From: an uncultured Selenomonadaceae bacterium
Lineage (GTDB): Bacteria; Bacillota; Negativicutes; Selenomonadales; Selenomonadaceae
Direction of reading: 5' to 3'
Assembly: GCA_902782705.1 (NCBI GenBank)
Contig: CACZOL010000116.1
Location: 1-14,581, forward strand
Length of the DNA: 14,581 nucleotides
Both the position numbers and the translations under genes were made by a program. The notes under the pieces are model-generated. The model was not told where the DNA came from. It ran no database searches and saw only the letters and a program-made list of their open reading frames with translations. Shown one piece after another: positions 7,324 to 13,766 of this stretch (position 1 is its first letter; the number at the start of each line of letters is the position of its first letter).

Positions 7324-7629
7324 GTGAAAATTGATCGAAAGAGCCAGGCGGCGCGCGAGGCCGAAATCCTGATACAGGCGGCGAATGAACGGCGCGAGCT
7401 CAATAAGATGAAGCTGCCGGGCGAGCCCGTCCTCAAAGAAAAACCTAAACGTCTCGATGACGACAAGCTGCAAAGCTCTATCGGGAACCTGTTGGGACGT
7501 TACGGGGAGAAAATCGAGCAGCAGCAACAAGCGGCAGCCGCCGCCACGGAAAAGAACGAAAGCGAGGCTTGGAAGCGTGACCTGCCCGCAGATGCAACTA
7601 CCAAAAAATCGCACGATTACCGTGCTTGA
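7324..7629 (+). CDS. Small charged protein of unknown function inside the nan/nag operon
   Basis: This 101-residue product is not recognised. GTG7324 is the chosen start because GAGGGG (7311-7316) sits 7 bases before it and no other in-frame start has such a site. The protein is strongly charged, with a helix-prone N-terminal half (KSQAAREAEILIQAANERREL), a short SSIGNLLGRYGEKIE segment at 51-65, then four Gln and a run of Ala (67-74) and a polar tail, so it is probably partly disordered. It has no cysteine, signal peptide or membrane segment. It lies 67 bases after nanE and overlaps the FAD oxidoreductase by 38 bases in another frame. The good ribosome site supports it being real. A partner or adaptor of the oxidoreductase is only a guess. 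Confidence 0.65.
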   Translation: MKIDRKSQAAREAEILIQAANERRELNKMKLPGEPVLKEKPKRLDDDKLQSSIGNLLGRYGEKIEQQQQAAAAATEKNESEAWKRDLPADATTKKSHDYRA

Positions 7630-8950
7630 CGAAGCGGATTGCTGCGTCGTCGGCGGCGGCGTTTCGGGCGTTGCGGCGGCAGTCGCGGCGGCGCGGGGCG
7701 GCGCGAAAACCGTCTTGATCGAGCGCGGCGTTGCGCTCGGCGGATCGCAGACGTTGGCGCTGGTCGAGCCGTGGATGCCGACCTTCGCGCCGGAAAGCGA
7801 TACGCCTTGGGTGAAGGAAGTCGAGGCGCGGCTGCGCGCGGAAGGCTGCGATACGACCGACGGTACGACGGACTATGTATGGACCAATCCGGAAACGATT
7901 GCTTTTGTATATGATTCCCTGACGGCGGAAACAGGCGTCCGCGTGCTCTATCATGCGGCGCTGACCGAAGCCGTCGTCGAGGACGGGCACGTCGCCGCCG
8001 TTCTCGTGCAGACGATCGGCGGCGTTTTTGCTGTGCGCGCACGCGTTTTCATCGACGCGACGGGCGACGCCCTGCTGGCGCGCCTTGCCGGTGTCCCCGC
8101 AGAGGCGGGCTATGAAAAGACGGGGCGCAATCAACCCATGAGCTTTCGTTTCGAGATGGGCGGCGTCGATCTTGAGCGCTTGGCCCGCTATATCGTCGAG
8201 GAGCTCGGTGACGACTGGTGCAAGACGCGCCCGCCGTTTTTCGAGATTGCTCAGGCGCGGCATCGTGACATCCGGTACAAGTTGGAACCTTTCTTCGTTC
8301 GCGGCATAGAGACGGGCGAACTGACCGAAGCGGACGCCGAATATTTCCAAGCGTTCACGGTTCCCGGCAAGCCGGGCGTGATGTCGATGAACTGTCCGGA
8401 GCTTCCCGCCGACCGGTTTTCCGCGTCCGACCCGCTCTCTTACAGCGAGGCGGTGCGCGAAGGCCGGGCGAGTATGCGGCGAGTCAGCCGTTATTTGATC
8501 CGGCACATGCCGGGATTTGAGCATGCGTACATTTCCCGGGAGGCGGCGATGCTTGGTGCAAGGGAGTCTTGGCGCATCGTCGGTCGTGCCCGTGTGACCG
8601 CGGCGGACTACTATGCGCGGCGGCGCTTTCCCGACGCGGTGGCGAGAACCGCTTGGTATATCGACGCGCACGGGGAAAAAGTCGGCGACTATCTGGCGGC
8701 GGGCGAATTTTACGAAATCCCTTATCGCGCGATGGTTGCAAATGAAATCGAGAACCTGATCGTAACGGGGCGCTGTATCTCGGTCGATTTTCTCACGCAG
8801 GCGTCCATGCGTATCCAACGCACCTGCATGAGCCTCGGCGAGGCGGCGGGCGTCGCGGCGGCGTGGTGTGTCGCCCATGGCGAGACGCCGAATGCGTTGG
8901 CGTGGGAAAAAATTCCGCAGACGGTGCGGAGCTACGTCAGTGTTTCCTAA
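7592..8950 (+). CDS. FAD-dependent oxidoreductase (FAD_oxidored / Pfam 12831 type)
   Basis: This 452-residue flavoprotein has the Rossmann GGGVSG motif at 21-26 and the ribose-binding acidic residue E44 (VLIE). FIDATGDALLARLAG lies in the middle, and the C-terminal RISVDFLTQASMRIQRTC...GEAAGVAAAWC-like region is a hallmark of this family. Substrate and acceptor are unknown; members are common in carbohydrate-degradation loci and often lack a defined reaction. ATG7592 is chosen because the dinucleotide domain starts soon after it; the nearest purine-rich site (GGAAG, 7571-7575) is rather far, so translation may be coupled to the 101-residue gene, which it overlaps by 38 bases. In-frame sequence extends up to 7457 but reads like a shadow of that gene. 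No signal peptide, so cytosolic. Placement between nanE and the ROK kinase suggests redox chemistry on an amino sugar, which is inference. Confidence 0.85.
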   Translation: MQLPKNRTITVLDEADCCVVGGGVSGVAAAVAAARGGAKTVLIERGVALGGSQTLALVEPWMPTFAPESDTPWVKEVEARLRAEGCDTTDGTTDYVWTNPETIAFVYDSLTAETGVRVLYHAALTEAVVEDGHVAAVLVQTIGGVFAVRARVFIDATGDALLARLAGVPAEAGYEKTGRNQPMSFRFEMGGVDLERLARYIVEELGDDWCKTRPPFFEIAQARHRDIRYKLEPFFVRGIETGELTEADAEYFQAFTVPGKPGVMSMNCPELPADRFSASDPLSYSEAVREGRASMRRVSRYLIRHMPGFEHAYISREAAMLGARESWRIVGRARVTAADYYARRRFPDAVARTAWYIDAHGEKVGDYLAAGEFYEIPYRAMVANEIENLIVTGRCISVDFLTQASMRIQRTCMSLGEAAGVAAAWCVAHGETPNALAWEKIPQTVRSYVSVS

Positions 8951-8991
8951 AAAACGTACTTAGACCATTCACGATAAATCCGGAGGCTGTT

Positions 8992-9873
8992 ATGGCATTT
9001 TACGGGACGGCGGATATCGGCGGCACGATGATAAAGCTCGGCGTCGCCGATGACAGCGGAACGATCCTTGCGCGCGTCGACGTCAAGAACCCCGTTCGCG
9101 AAACGGGCGTCGGCGCCATGCTTGAAAACGTAGCGGCGGCCGTACATGATTTTCGCAAGAGCTACGTTCTTGACGGGCTTGCCGTATCGACGGCCGGCGT
9201 TGTCGACGAAGACGGCGCCGTCGTTCACTCGGGACCGGCGTTTCCCGGCTATGAGGGAACGCCGCTTGCGGCGCGTCTCGGAAAACTCACAGGACTTCCC
9301 TGTACGGCGATGAACGACGCAAATTGCGCGGCGCTTGGTGAAGCGTGGATCGGCGCGGGACGCGGACTGTCTCCCCTTGCCTGCGTGACGCTGGGAACCG
9401 GCGTCGGGGGCGCCGTTCTGATGGACGGACAGCCGTGTGTCGGTGCGTCTGGATTTGCAGGGGAGATCGGTTATCTGCCGTTCGAGGATGATATCTTGGA
9501 AAATGCAGCGTCCGTCTCGGCCCTTGTGCGTTTTGTTGCGGACGAGAAAAAACTGTCCGCAGAAGCAATCGACGGCGCTCGCGTGCTGGAGATGGCGAGG
9601 GCGGGGGACGAAATCGCGCGCAGCGGCGTTATGCGCCAGATGCGTGCGCTCGCGACCGGGCTTGCGGCGCTGATCTGCGTCGTCGACCCCGCAGTCATCG
9701 TAATCGGCGGAGGCGTCGCGGCGGGTGCGGACGTACTGGCCCCTGCGCTTTCTGCGGCAATGGATCGACTGCCTTTAGCGGAACCAATGAAAAAAACGCG
9801 CATACGCTTTTCCACGCTCGGCAACGACGCGGGAATGGTCGGCGCGTTAGCTTATTTTTTGGGGAAGCACTGA
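8992..9873 (+). CDS. nanK: ROK-family sugar kinase lacking the zinc site, probable N-acetylmannosamine kinase
   Basis: This 293-residue cytosolic kinase begins at ATG8992, 5 bases after GGAGG (8982-8986) and 41 bases after the oxidoreductase. Phosphate motif 1 is DIGGT (8-12), the catalytic base is D109 in MNDANCAALGE, phosphate motif 2 is GTGVGG (135-140), and GEIGY (157-161) supplies the substrate-binding Glu. In most ROK proteins the next segment is GHxxV followed by a Cys-rich CxCGxxGCxE zinc loop; here the His is Y161 and the loop is replaced by EDDILENAASVSALV without any Cys. Some bacterial ROK kinases also lack this motif, so the enzyme is probably active. With nanE, ManNAc phosphorylation (nanK) is the best guess; GlcNAc or glucose kinase is the main alternative. 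The symbol is given from context. Confidence 0.75.
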   Translation: MAFYGTADIGGTMIKLGVADDSGTILARVDVKNPVRETGVGAMLENVAAAVHDFRKSYVLDGLAVSTAGVVDEDGAVVHSGPAFPGYEGTPLAARLGKLTGLPCTAMNDANCAALGEAWIGAGRGLSPLACVTLGTGVGGAVLMDGQPCVGASGFAGEIGYLPFEDDILENAASVSALVRFVADEKKLSAEAIDGARVLEMARAGDEIARSGVMRQMRALATGLAALICVVDPAVIVIGGGVAAGADVLAPALSAAMDRLPLAEPMKKTRIRFSTLGNDAGMVGALAYFLGKH

Positions 9874-9945
9874 GAAAGTCCCGTCATTCCCTTGCCGGTT
9901 CTTTTCCCCAGTGATTCTTGAATTATTCTTCATTTACCATTTCCA

Positions 9946-9951
9946 TATACT
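9946..9951 (+). promoter_or_regulatory. Possible internal promoter -10 before the nagB homologue
   Basis: TATACT lies 23 bases before the start codon in the 101-base gap that follows the kinase, the longest gap within the operon. The best -35 available (TTATTC, about 17 bases upstream) is poor. It may allow nagB-nagA to be made separately. TGGGGAA (9860-9866) and TTCCCCA (9904-9910) could pair over a wide loop, but with no T-run. Confidence 0.3.
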
Positions 9952-9974
9952 TTAATCCGATAGGAGGATTCGGT

Positions 9975-10712
9975 ATGAACGTCAATGTCGTGGAAGACTA
10001 CGAGAAAATGAGCGATATGGCGGCGGAAATCGTCATAGCGGAGCTTCGGGAAAAGCCGGACTGCGTGCTCGGCTTGACCGCCGGTTCATCGCCCATGGGG
10101 TTGTATCAAAGACTTCGGAAAGCTTATGAAAAGGGGATCGTGGATTTTTCCCGCGTCCGCATTTTTACGCTGAGCGAATACATCGGCCTCGGCGAGGATA
10201 TGGAGCAGAGCTTTTCCTATTATACGCGCCAAAATTTTTGCGACGGGCTGAATCTGTCCGAAGAAAATATCCACATGCCGGACGGCATGGCGGACGATAT
10301 CGCCAGCGAGTGTGCGCGCTACAGCAAAGAGATTGAGGCGGCGGGCGGCATCGATATGATGATCCTCGGTATCGGTCCGAACGCGCACATCGGCTTCAAC
10401 GAGCCGGGGCCCGTCTTTGTGCCGGAGACGCACGTCGTCGAACTGTCCGAAGCGACGCGCGCCGCAAACGCGCGCTTCTTCGACGAGCCAGACGACGTCC
10501 CATACTGGGCGGTCAGTATGGGAATGCGCGATATCATGTTCGCGCGGAATATTCTGCTTCTGGCCAGCGGCCCGGGTAAAACGGAGGCGCTGGTCATGGC
10601 GGTGGCGGGCGACATCACGCCCAAGGCCCCCGCGTCTCTTTTGCAGCTTCATCGCGGCGCGATCGTCATCGCCGACCGGATCGCGGCAAAGCGTCTGCCC
10701 GGCGTTTCCTGA
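9975..10712 (+). CDS. nagB: Glucosamine-6-phosphate deaminase homologue with altered active site
   Basis: This 245-residue cytosolic protein has the NagB/6-phosphogluconolactonase fold. The normal reaction turns glucosamine-6-phosphate into fructose-6-phosphate and ammonia. ATG9975 follows TAGGAGG (9961-9967) by 7 bases. It aligns along its whole length with the short Bacillus-type NagB, and N136, H138, E143 and K202 match. However, the enolisation base, Asp67 in B. subtilis and Asp72 in E. coli (xxLDEYxGL), is Ser67 here (TLSEYIGL). AGC for GAC needs at least two base changes, so a read error is unlikely. The phosphate loop reads TAGSSP instead of ATGGTP, and NGH is NAH. Such a protein may be a slow deaminase, an isomerase or lactonase on a related sugar phosphate, or non-catalytic. 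nagA follows after 8 bases. The gene symbol denotes family only. Confidence 0.75.
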   Translation: MNVNVVEDYEKMSDMAAEIVIAELREKPDCVLGLTAGSSPMGLYQRLRKAYEKGIVDFSRVRIFTLSEYIGLGEDMEQSFSYYTRQNFCDGLNLSEENIHMPDGMADDIASECARYSKEIEAAGGIDMMILGIGPNAHIGFNEPGPVFVPETHVVELSEATRAANARFFDEPDDVPYWAVSMGMRDIMFARNILLLASGPGKTEALVMAVAGDITPKAPASLLQLHRGAIVIADRIAAKRLPGVS

Positions 10713-10720
10713 GGCGCGTC

Positions 10721-11884
10721 ATGAAAGCGATTCTTGGCGGACGCTTGATCGTGCCGGACGAGCGCGGCGAATTTCGCGCGCTTTTCGATCATGCGCTCCT
10801 GTATGAGAAAAAAATCGCGCAAATCGTGCCGACGGAAACGCTCGACGGGGAAACGCGCGCAAGCTTTGAGGAAGAAATCGACGCGAAAGGAGCGTTCGTA
10901 GCGCCGGGATTTATCGACGTACATTTGCACGGCGCGGCGGGACGCGACACGATGGACGACGACGAGGCGGCCGTGCCGACGATTGCGCGATACCAGCCGT
11001 CTCATGGCGTGACGGCAATCCTGCCGACGACCATGACTTGTGATTTTTCCGCCGTTCGTCGTGCGCTCGGCCATATCCGCGCCGCTATGACGCAGCGCCA
11101 TGGCGCCCGTGTTCTCGGCGCGCACATGGAAGGCCCGTTTATCAGCGCGGCCCGCTGCGGGGCGCAGGATGCGGCGCATATCTTGCCGGCGGATTTTTCT
11201 CTCATCGAGCCGTTCCTCGACGTCGTGAAGCGTATCACTATCGCGCCGGAAGAACTGCCGGCGGGCTCGCGGTTTATCGGCGACTGCCGGTCGCGCGGCG
11301 TTTCCGTTTCCATCGGACACAGCGACGCCGATTATGACGAGGCGTTTCGTTTTCTCACGGAGGAAGGGATACGTCATGTGACGCATCTTTTCAACGGGAT
11401 GCCGCCGTTTCACCATCGCGCACCCGGCATCGTGGGGGCGGCTCTCGATACTGACGCAGATTGCGAGCTGATCGCCGACAATCTGCATTCGCATCCCGCT
11501 GCGCATCGTATGCTTTGGCGGGCAAAGGGCGGACGCCATATCCTTTTGATTACCGATTCCATTCGCGCCGCCGGGATCGGCGACGGCGAATCGGAGCTTG
11601 GCGGACAGAAAGTCTTTGTGCGCGGCGCATCTGCGACGCTCGCCGACGGAACGCTCGCCGGAAGCGTCCTGACGATGGACCGTGCCGTCGCAAACTTTGC
11701 GAAAAACACGGGCTGCGGCATTCCCGCCGCCGTCGTCTGCGCGACGAAAACGCCCGCCGACGGGCTCGGCCTGTACGGCGAGATCGGCTCCCTCGCGCCG
11801 GATAAGCGCGCGGATATCGTTATTTTCGACGATGACGTCCATATCCAAAAAACCATTATCGACGGCGAAATCGCTTTCGGATAA
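10721..11884 (+). CDS. nagA: N-acetylglucosamine-6-phosphate deacetylase
   Basis: This 387-residue amidohydrolase removes acetate from GlcNAc-6-phosphate, giving glucosamine-6-phosphate for NagB. ATG10721 is preceded by GAGG (10711-10714), which overlaps the nagB stop, so the pair is co-translated. The metal and catalytic residues are present: H68 and H70 (DVHLH), E137 (HMEGPF), H200 (GHSDA), H222 (THLFNGM), H256 (ADNLHSHP) and the catalytic D279 (LITDSI). R233 in FHHRAPG should bind the phosphate. The sequence is closest in style to Bacillus NagA, including GAQ after the metal Glu and the single metal arrangement. Small differences (NGM for NAM, ADN for ADG) do not remove a known catalytic residue. 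It is the last gene of the operon and ends 12 bases before a terminator. Confidence 0.93.
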   Translation: MKAILGGRLIVPDERGEFRALFDHALLYEKKIAQIVPTETLDGETRASFEEEIDAKGAFVAPGFIDVHLHGAAGRDTMDDDEAAVPTIARYQPSHGVTAILPTTMTCDFSAVRRALGHIRAAMTQRHGARVLGAHMEGPFISAARCGAQDAAHILPADFSLIEPFLDVVKRITIAPEELPAGSRFIGDCRSRGVSVSIGHSDADYDEAFRFLTEEGIRHVTHLFNGMPPFHHRAPGIVGAALDTDADCELIADNLHSHPAAHRMLWRAKGGRHILLITDSIRAAGIGDGESELGGQKVFVRGASATLADGTLAGSVLTMDRAVANFAKNTGCGIPAAVVCATKTPADGLGLYGEIGSLAPDKRADIVIFDDDVHIQKTIIDGEIAFG

Positions 11885-11893
11885 AGGCATAGG

Positions 11894-11931
11894 AAAAGCG
11901 GCTCCCGGTGTTTGCCGAGAGCCGCTCTTAT
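11894..11931. terminator. Terminator between nagA and the convergent deacetylase
   Basis: AGCGGCTC (11897-11904) pairs with GAGCCGCT (11919-11926), with three more inner pairs (CGG/CCG) around a TGTTTG loop. A short T-rich tail follows on the forward side (CTTATTAT) and an A-run precedes it, so reverse reading is also stopped. The strand runs converge here. Confidence 0.75.
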
Positions 11932-11943
11932 TATGCGGTTCCT

Positions 11944-12759
11944 TTAATTCTTGACCCAGCCGATATGCGAGAACAGCGGCACGAATTTCAGCCGTTCCAG
12001 GAACGAAGCGAAGGTGTCCGACGTGTGGAAAATCGGCACGCGCTCGATGGCGTAGAGATTTGTCGCTCGATCCATGTTGCCGTAACGCACGGTAAACGCG
12101 CCTTTGTAGCCCGCCTCCTTGACGAGCCGCGCGATATGGAGATTGTACGCGCCCGTCGGATACGCGAGGAACTCCACTTCTTTTCCGAGGCGCTGCTCGA
12201 TATCGTGCTTCGCTTCCGTCAGTTCATAGCGAACCTGTTCGTCTGTCAATCCGGTCAGCGAGCCGTGCGTCACCGTATGAGATTCGATCGTGACAAGGCC
12301 GCTCGCTTCCATTTCCGCCGCCTGCCCCCAAGTCAGATAGCCGGGCTTTCCCATGAGGCCTGTGATGACGAAAATCGTCGCCTTGACGCCGTATTTTTTC
12401 AAGATCGGATACGCTTTCGTGTAGTTGTCGGCGTAGCCGTCGTCAAAAGTGATCAACACGGGATTGGTCGGCAGAGTCGCTCCGTCCGTGAACGCCATAT
12501 AAAGTTCGTGGGGCGTGATGGTGTGAAAGCCGTTTTGCACAAGATACGCCATCTGCTGCTCAAAATCCGACGGCGTCACGGAAAGCGAGATATTCATATT
12601 GTCGATTTTATGATAATTGAGCACGATGATCTTCGGGCCGTTGACGCTGTCCACATTTTCCGCCGCCGTGCTCCTTTTCAGAGAAAAAAAGCAGATGGCC
12701 GGCAAAAGCAGAAGAAATAAAAGCAATGCGATTTTTCGGCGCGATAAGAAACGAGTCAC
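11944..12759 (-). CDS. Exported polysaccharide deacetylase (carbohydrate esterase family 4)
   Basis: This 271-residue protein starts with GTG at 12759, chosen because GGGAGGA (12772-12766) is 6 bases before it; the upstream TTG at 12774 would put that site inside the gene. Residues 8-27 form a single hydrophobic segment with a basic N-side, so the product is a membrane-anchored or secreted enzyme. The NodB domain shows TFDDGY (104-109, base D106 and metal D107) and SHTVTH (160-165, metal H161 and H165), the third motif around YPTGAYN, and a C-terminal strand region. CE4 enzymes remove acetyl groups from peptidoglycan GlcNAc/MurNAc or from poly-GlcNAc; the domain order suits peptidoglycan or exopolysaccharide, with no clear way to choose. 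It lies alone, convergent with nagA and divergent from the DUF1858 gene. AT-rich TAAAAT (12788-12783) may be its -10. Confidence 0.88.
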   Translation of the reverse strand: MTRFLSRRKIALLLFLLLLPAICFFSLKRSTAAENVDSVNGPKIIVLNYHKIDNMNISLSVTPSDFEQQMAYLVQNGFHTITPHELYMAFTDGATLPTNPVLITFDDGYADNYTKAYPILKKYGVKATIFVITGLMGKPGYLTWGQAAEMEASGLVTIESHTVTHGSLTGLTDEQVRYELTEAKHDIEQRLGKEVEFLAYPTGAYNLHIARLVKEAGYKGAFTVRYGNMDRATNLYAIERVPIFHTSDTFASFLERLKFVPLFSHIGWVKN

Positions 12760-12836
12760 AGGTATTCCTCCCAACTCTGCCTATTTTACCCTTCTTTGCA
12801 AGAAAATGCCAGTCTTTCAAGAAAAAAAGGCCGTAT

Positions 12837-12865
12837 ATGACAGATGGAACAAAATATGATATACT
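12837..12865 (+). promoter_or_regulatory. Sigma-70-type promoter for the DUF1858 gene
   Basis: ATGACA (12837-12842) and TATACT (12860-12865) lie exactly 17 bases apart, matching five of six positions each. Transcription would start near 12872, giving a leader of about 29 bases that contains the AAAGGAGGG ribosome site. This is the best promoter in the window. Confidence 0.75.
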
Positions 12866-12900
12866 AACAAAATAGGATAAGATAAAAGGAGGGTTTAGAT

Positions 12901-13101
12901 ATGACGATCACGAAAGACATGAGCATCATGGAGGTTGTCCAGAAGTATCCGGACACTGTTGAAGTCTTCATGAATTCCGGCATGGGCTGCCTTGGCTGCG
13001 CTGCTGCGCATTTTGAGAACATCGAGCAGGGCGCGCTGGCGCACGGCATCGACGTCGACGGCCTGATGGAGGGCTTGAACGCCGTCGTTCCGCAGGCATA
13101 A
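12901..13101 (+). CDS. DUF1858 redox-disulfide domain protein
   Basis: This 66-residue protein consists entirely of one DUF1858 domain (the hybrid-cluster-protein-associated redox disulfide domain). ATG12901 follows AAAGGAGGG (12885-12893) by 7 bases, a very strong site. The signature is the helix MSIMEVVQKYPDTVEVF followed by GMGCLGC with C30 and C33, then AHFENIEQGALAHGID. The family is frequent in anaerobes; the CxxC is thought to serve redox or metal-sulfur functions, but the exact biochemical job is not established. Hybrid cluster protein is not in the window, so the partner is unknown. It is a single-gene unit with its own promoter and a strong terminator, suggesting high expression. 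No signal peptide, so cytosolic. Confidence 0.88.
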   Translation: MTITKDMSIMEVVQKYPDTVEVFMNSGMGCLGCAAAHFENIEQGALAHGIDVDGLMEGLNAVVPQA

Positions 13102-13183
13102 ATATCGCTTGCCGCCATTTCCATAGACTGTGTTGTCAATGAGAATGTATGCGGCGCGCTGTCCCAAAACTTATGCAGGCAAT

Positions 13184-13224
13184 AAAAAACGCTGTTTCGG
13201 TACAACTCCGACGCAGCGTTTTTT
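13184..13224. terminator. Strong two-way intrinsic terminator
   Basis: AAAAAACGCTG (13184-13194) pairs perfectly with CAGCGTTTTTT (13214-13224); CGG (13198-13200) and CCG (13208-13210) add an inner stem. It sits 2 bases from the reverse dtd stop and after the DUF1858 gene, so it can end both. Confidence 0.9.
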
Positions 13225-13226
13225 CA

Positions 13227-13670
13227 TTACATCTCGTTTGTGTCGAAAAGCAGTGTTACGGGTCCGTCATTGATCGACGCGACCTGCATATCGGCGCCGA
13301 ATTCCCCGTGCTCGACGGTAAAGCCCCGCGCGCGGCATTCCGCCATGAACCGCTCGTACAGAGGCTTCGCGAGATCGGGCTTTGCCGCTTTTGAAAAGCC
13401 CGGACGCCGGCTCTTGAGGTCGGCGTACAAGGTGAACTGCGACACGACCAAGAGCTTGCCGTCGACCGCTTCCAGAGAAAGGTTCATCTTGCCCGCCTCG
13501 TCCTCAAATACGCGCAAATTGCAGACTTTTTCCGCCAGCTTCTCCGCTTCCCGTTCCGTATCGTCGGGGCCGACGCCCAAAAGTACCAGGAACCCCGCCT
13601 CGATTTTTCCGCAGCACGCGCCATCTATCGTCACCGACGCTTCCTTCACCCGCGTTACTACCGCCTTCAT
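13227..13670 (-). CDS. dtd: D-aminoacyl-tRNA deacylase
   Basis: This 147-residue cytosolic enzyme hydrolyses D-amino acids (and glycine wrongly attached to tRNA-Ala) from tRNAs as a proofreading step. ATG at 13670 is used because AAAGGAG is 9 bases upstream; the longer in-frame start at 13691 would put that site inside the gene. The family motifs SQFTLYAD (77-84) and the Gly-Pro motif NDGPVT (134-139), which lines the chiral active site, are both intact, and the length is normal. It is a single-gene reverse unit. In many Firmicutes dtd follows relA; here it does not, at least on this side. Its likely -10 is TATACT in the palindrome at 13709-13720, about 40 bases before the start. Confidence 0.95.
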   Translation of the reverse strand: MKAVVTRVKEASVTIDGACCGKIEAGFLVLLGVGPDDTEREAEKLAEKVCNLRVFEDEAGKMNLSLEAVDGKLLVVSQFTLYADLKSRRPGFSKAAKPDLAKPLYERFMAECRARGFTVEHGEFGADMQVASINDGPVTLLFDTNEM

Positions 13671-13708
13671 GATCTCAAACTCCTTTTTCAAGCAAAAATC
13701 GTTCTTTC

Positions 13709-13720
13709 ATAGTATACTAT
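13709..13720. promoter_or_regulatory. AT-rich palindrome in the dtd / DUF4127 divergent region
   Basis: ATAGTATACTAT is a perfect 12-base palindrome, so TATACT reads as a -10 on both strands. On the reverse strand TTGCCG lies 18 bases upstream, giving a plausible dtd promoter; on the forward strand I found no matching -35. It could be a shared promoter core or an operator. Confidence 0.45.
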
Positions 13721-13766
13721 AAGATATGCCTGAACGGCAAAAAAATTCGGAAAAGGAGGCGCGGCT

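Noticed and set aside
6898..7629. Single 243-codon forward frame joining the nanE shadow to the small unknown gene
   Set aside because: The upstream part is Arg/Ser-rich and lies in another frame of nanE; the real start is GTG7324 with its own ribosome site.
9860..9910. TGGGGAA/TTCCCCA as a terminator after the kinase
   Set aside because: The loop is nearly 40 bases long and no T-run follows the second arm.
9975..10712. Asn136 in place of the E. coli Asp141 in the NagB homologue
   Set aside because: Short Firmicute NagB enzymes normally have Asn at this place, so only the Ser67 change is counted as unusual.
10722..10735. CcpA cre-like sequence at the nagA start
   Set aside because: The last two required bases do not match and it lies within coding sequence; it is most likely chance.
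10721..11884. NagA with Gln149 where E. coli-type enzymes have His
   Set aside because: From memory, Bacillus-type NagA also has GAQ here, so this is a normal subtype difference and not evidence of altered function.
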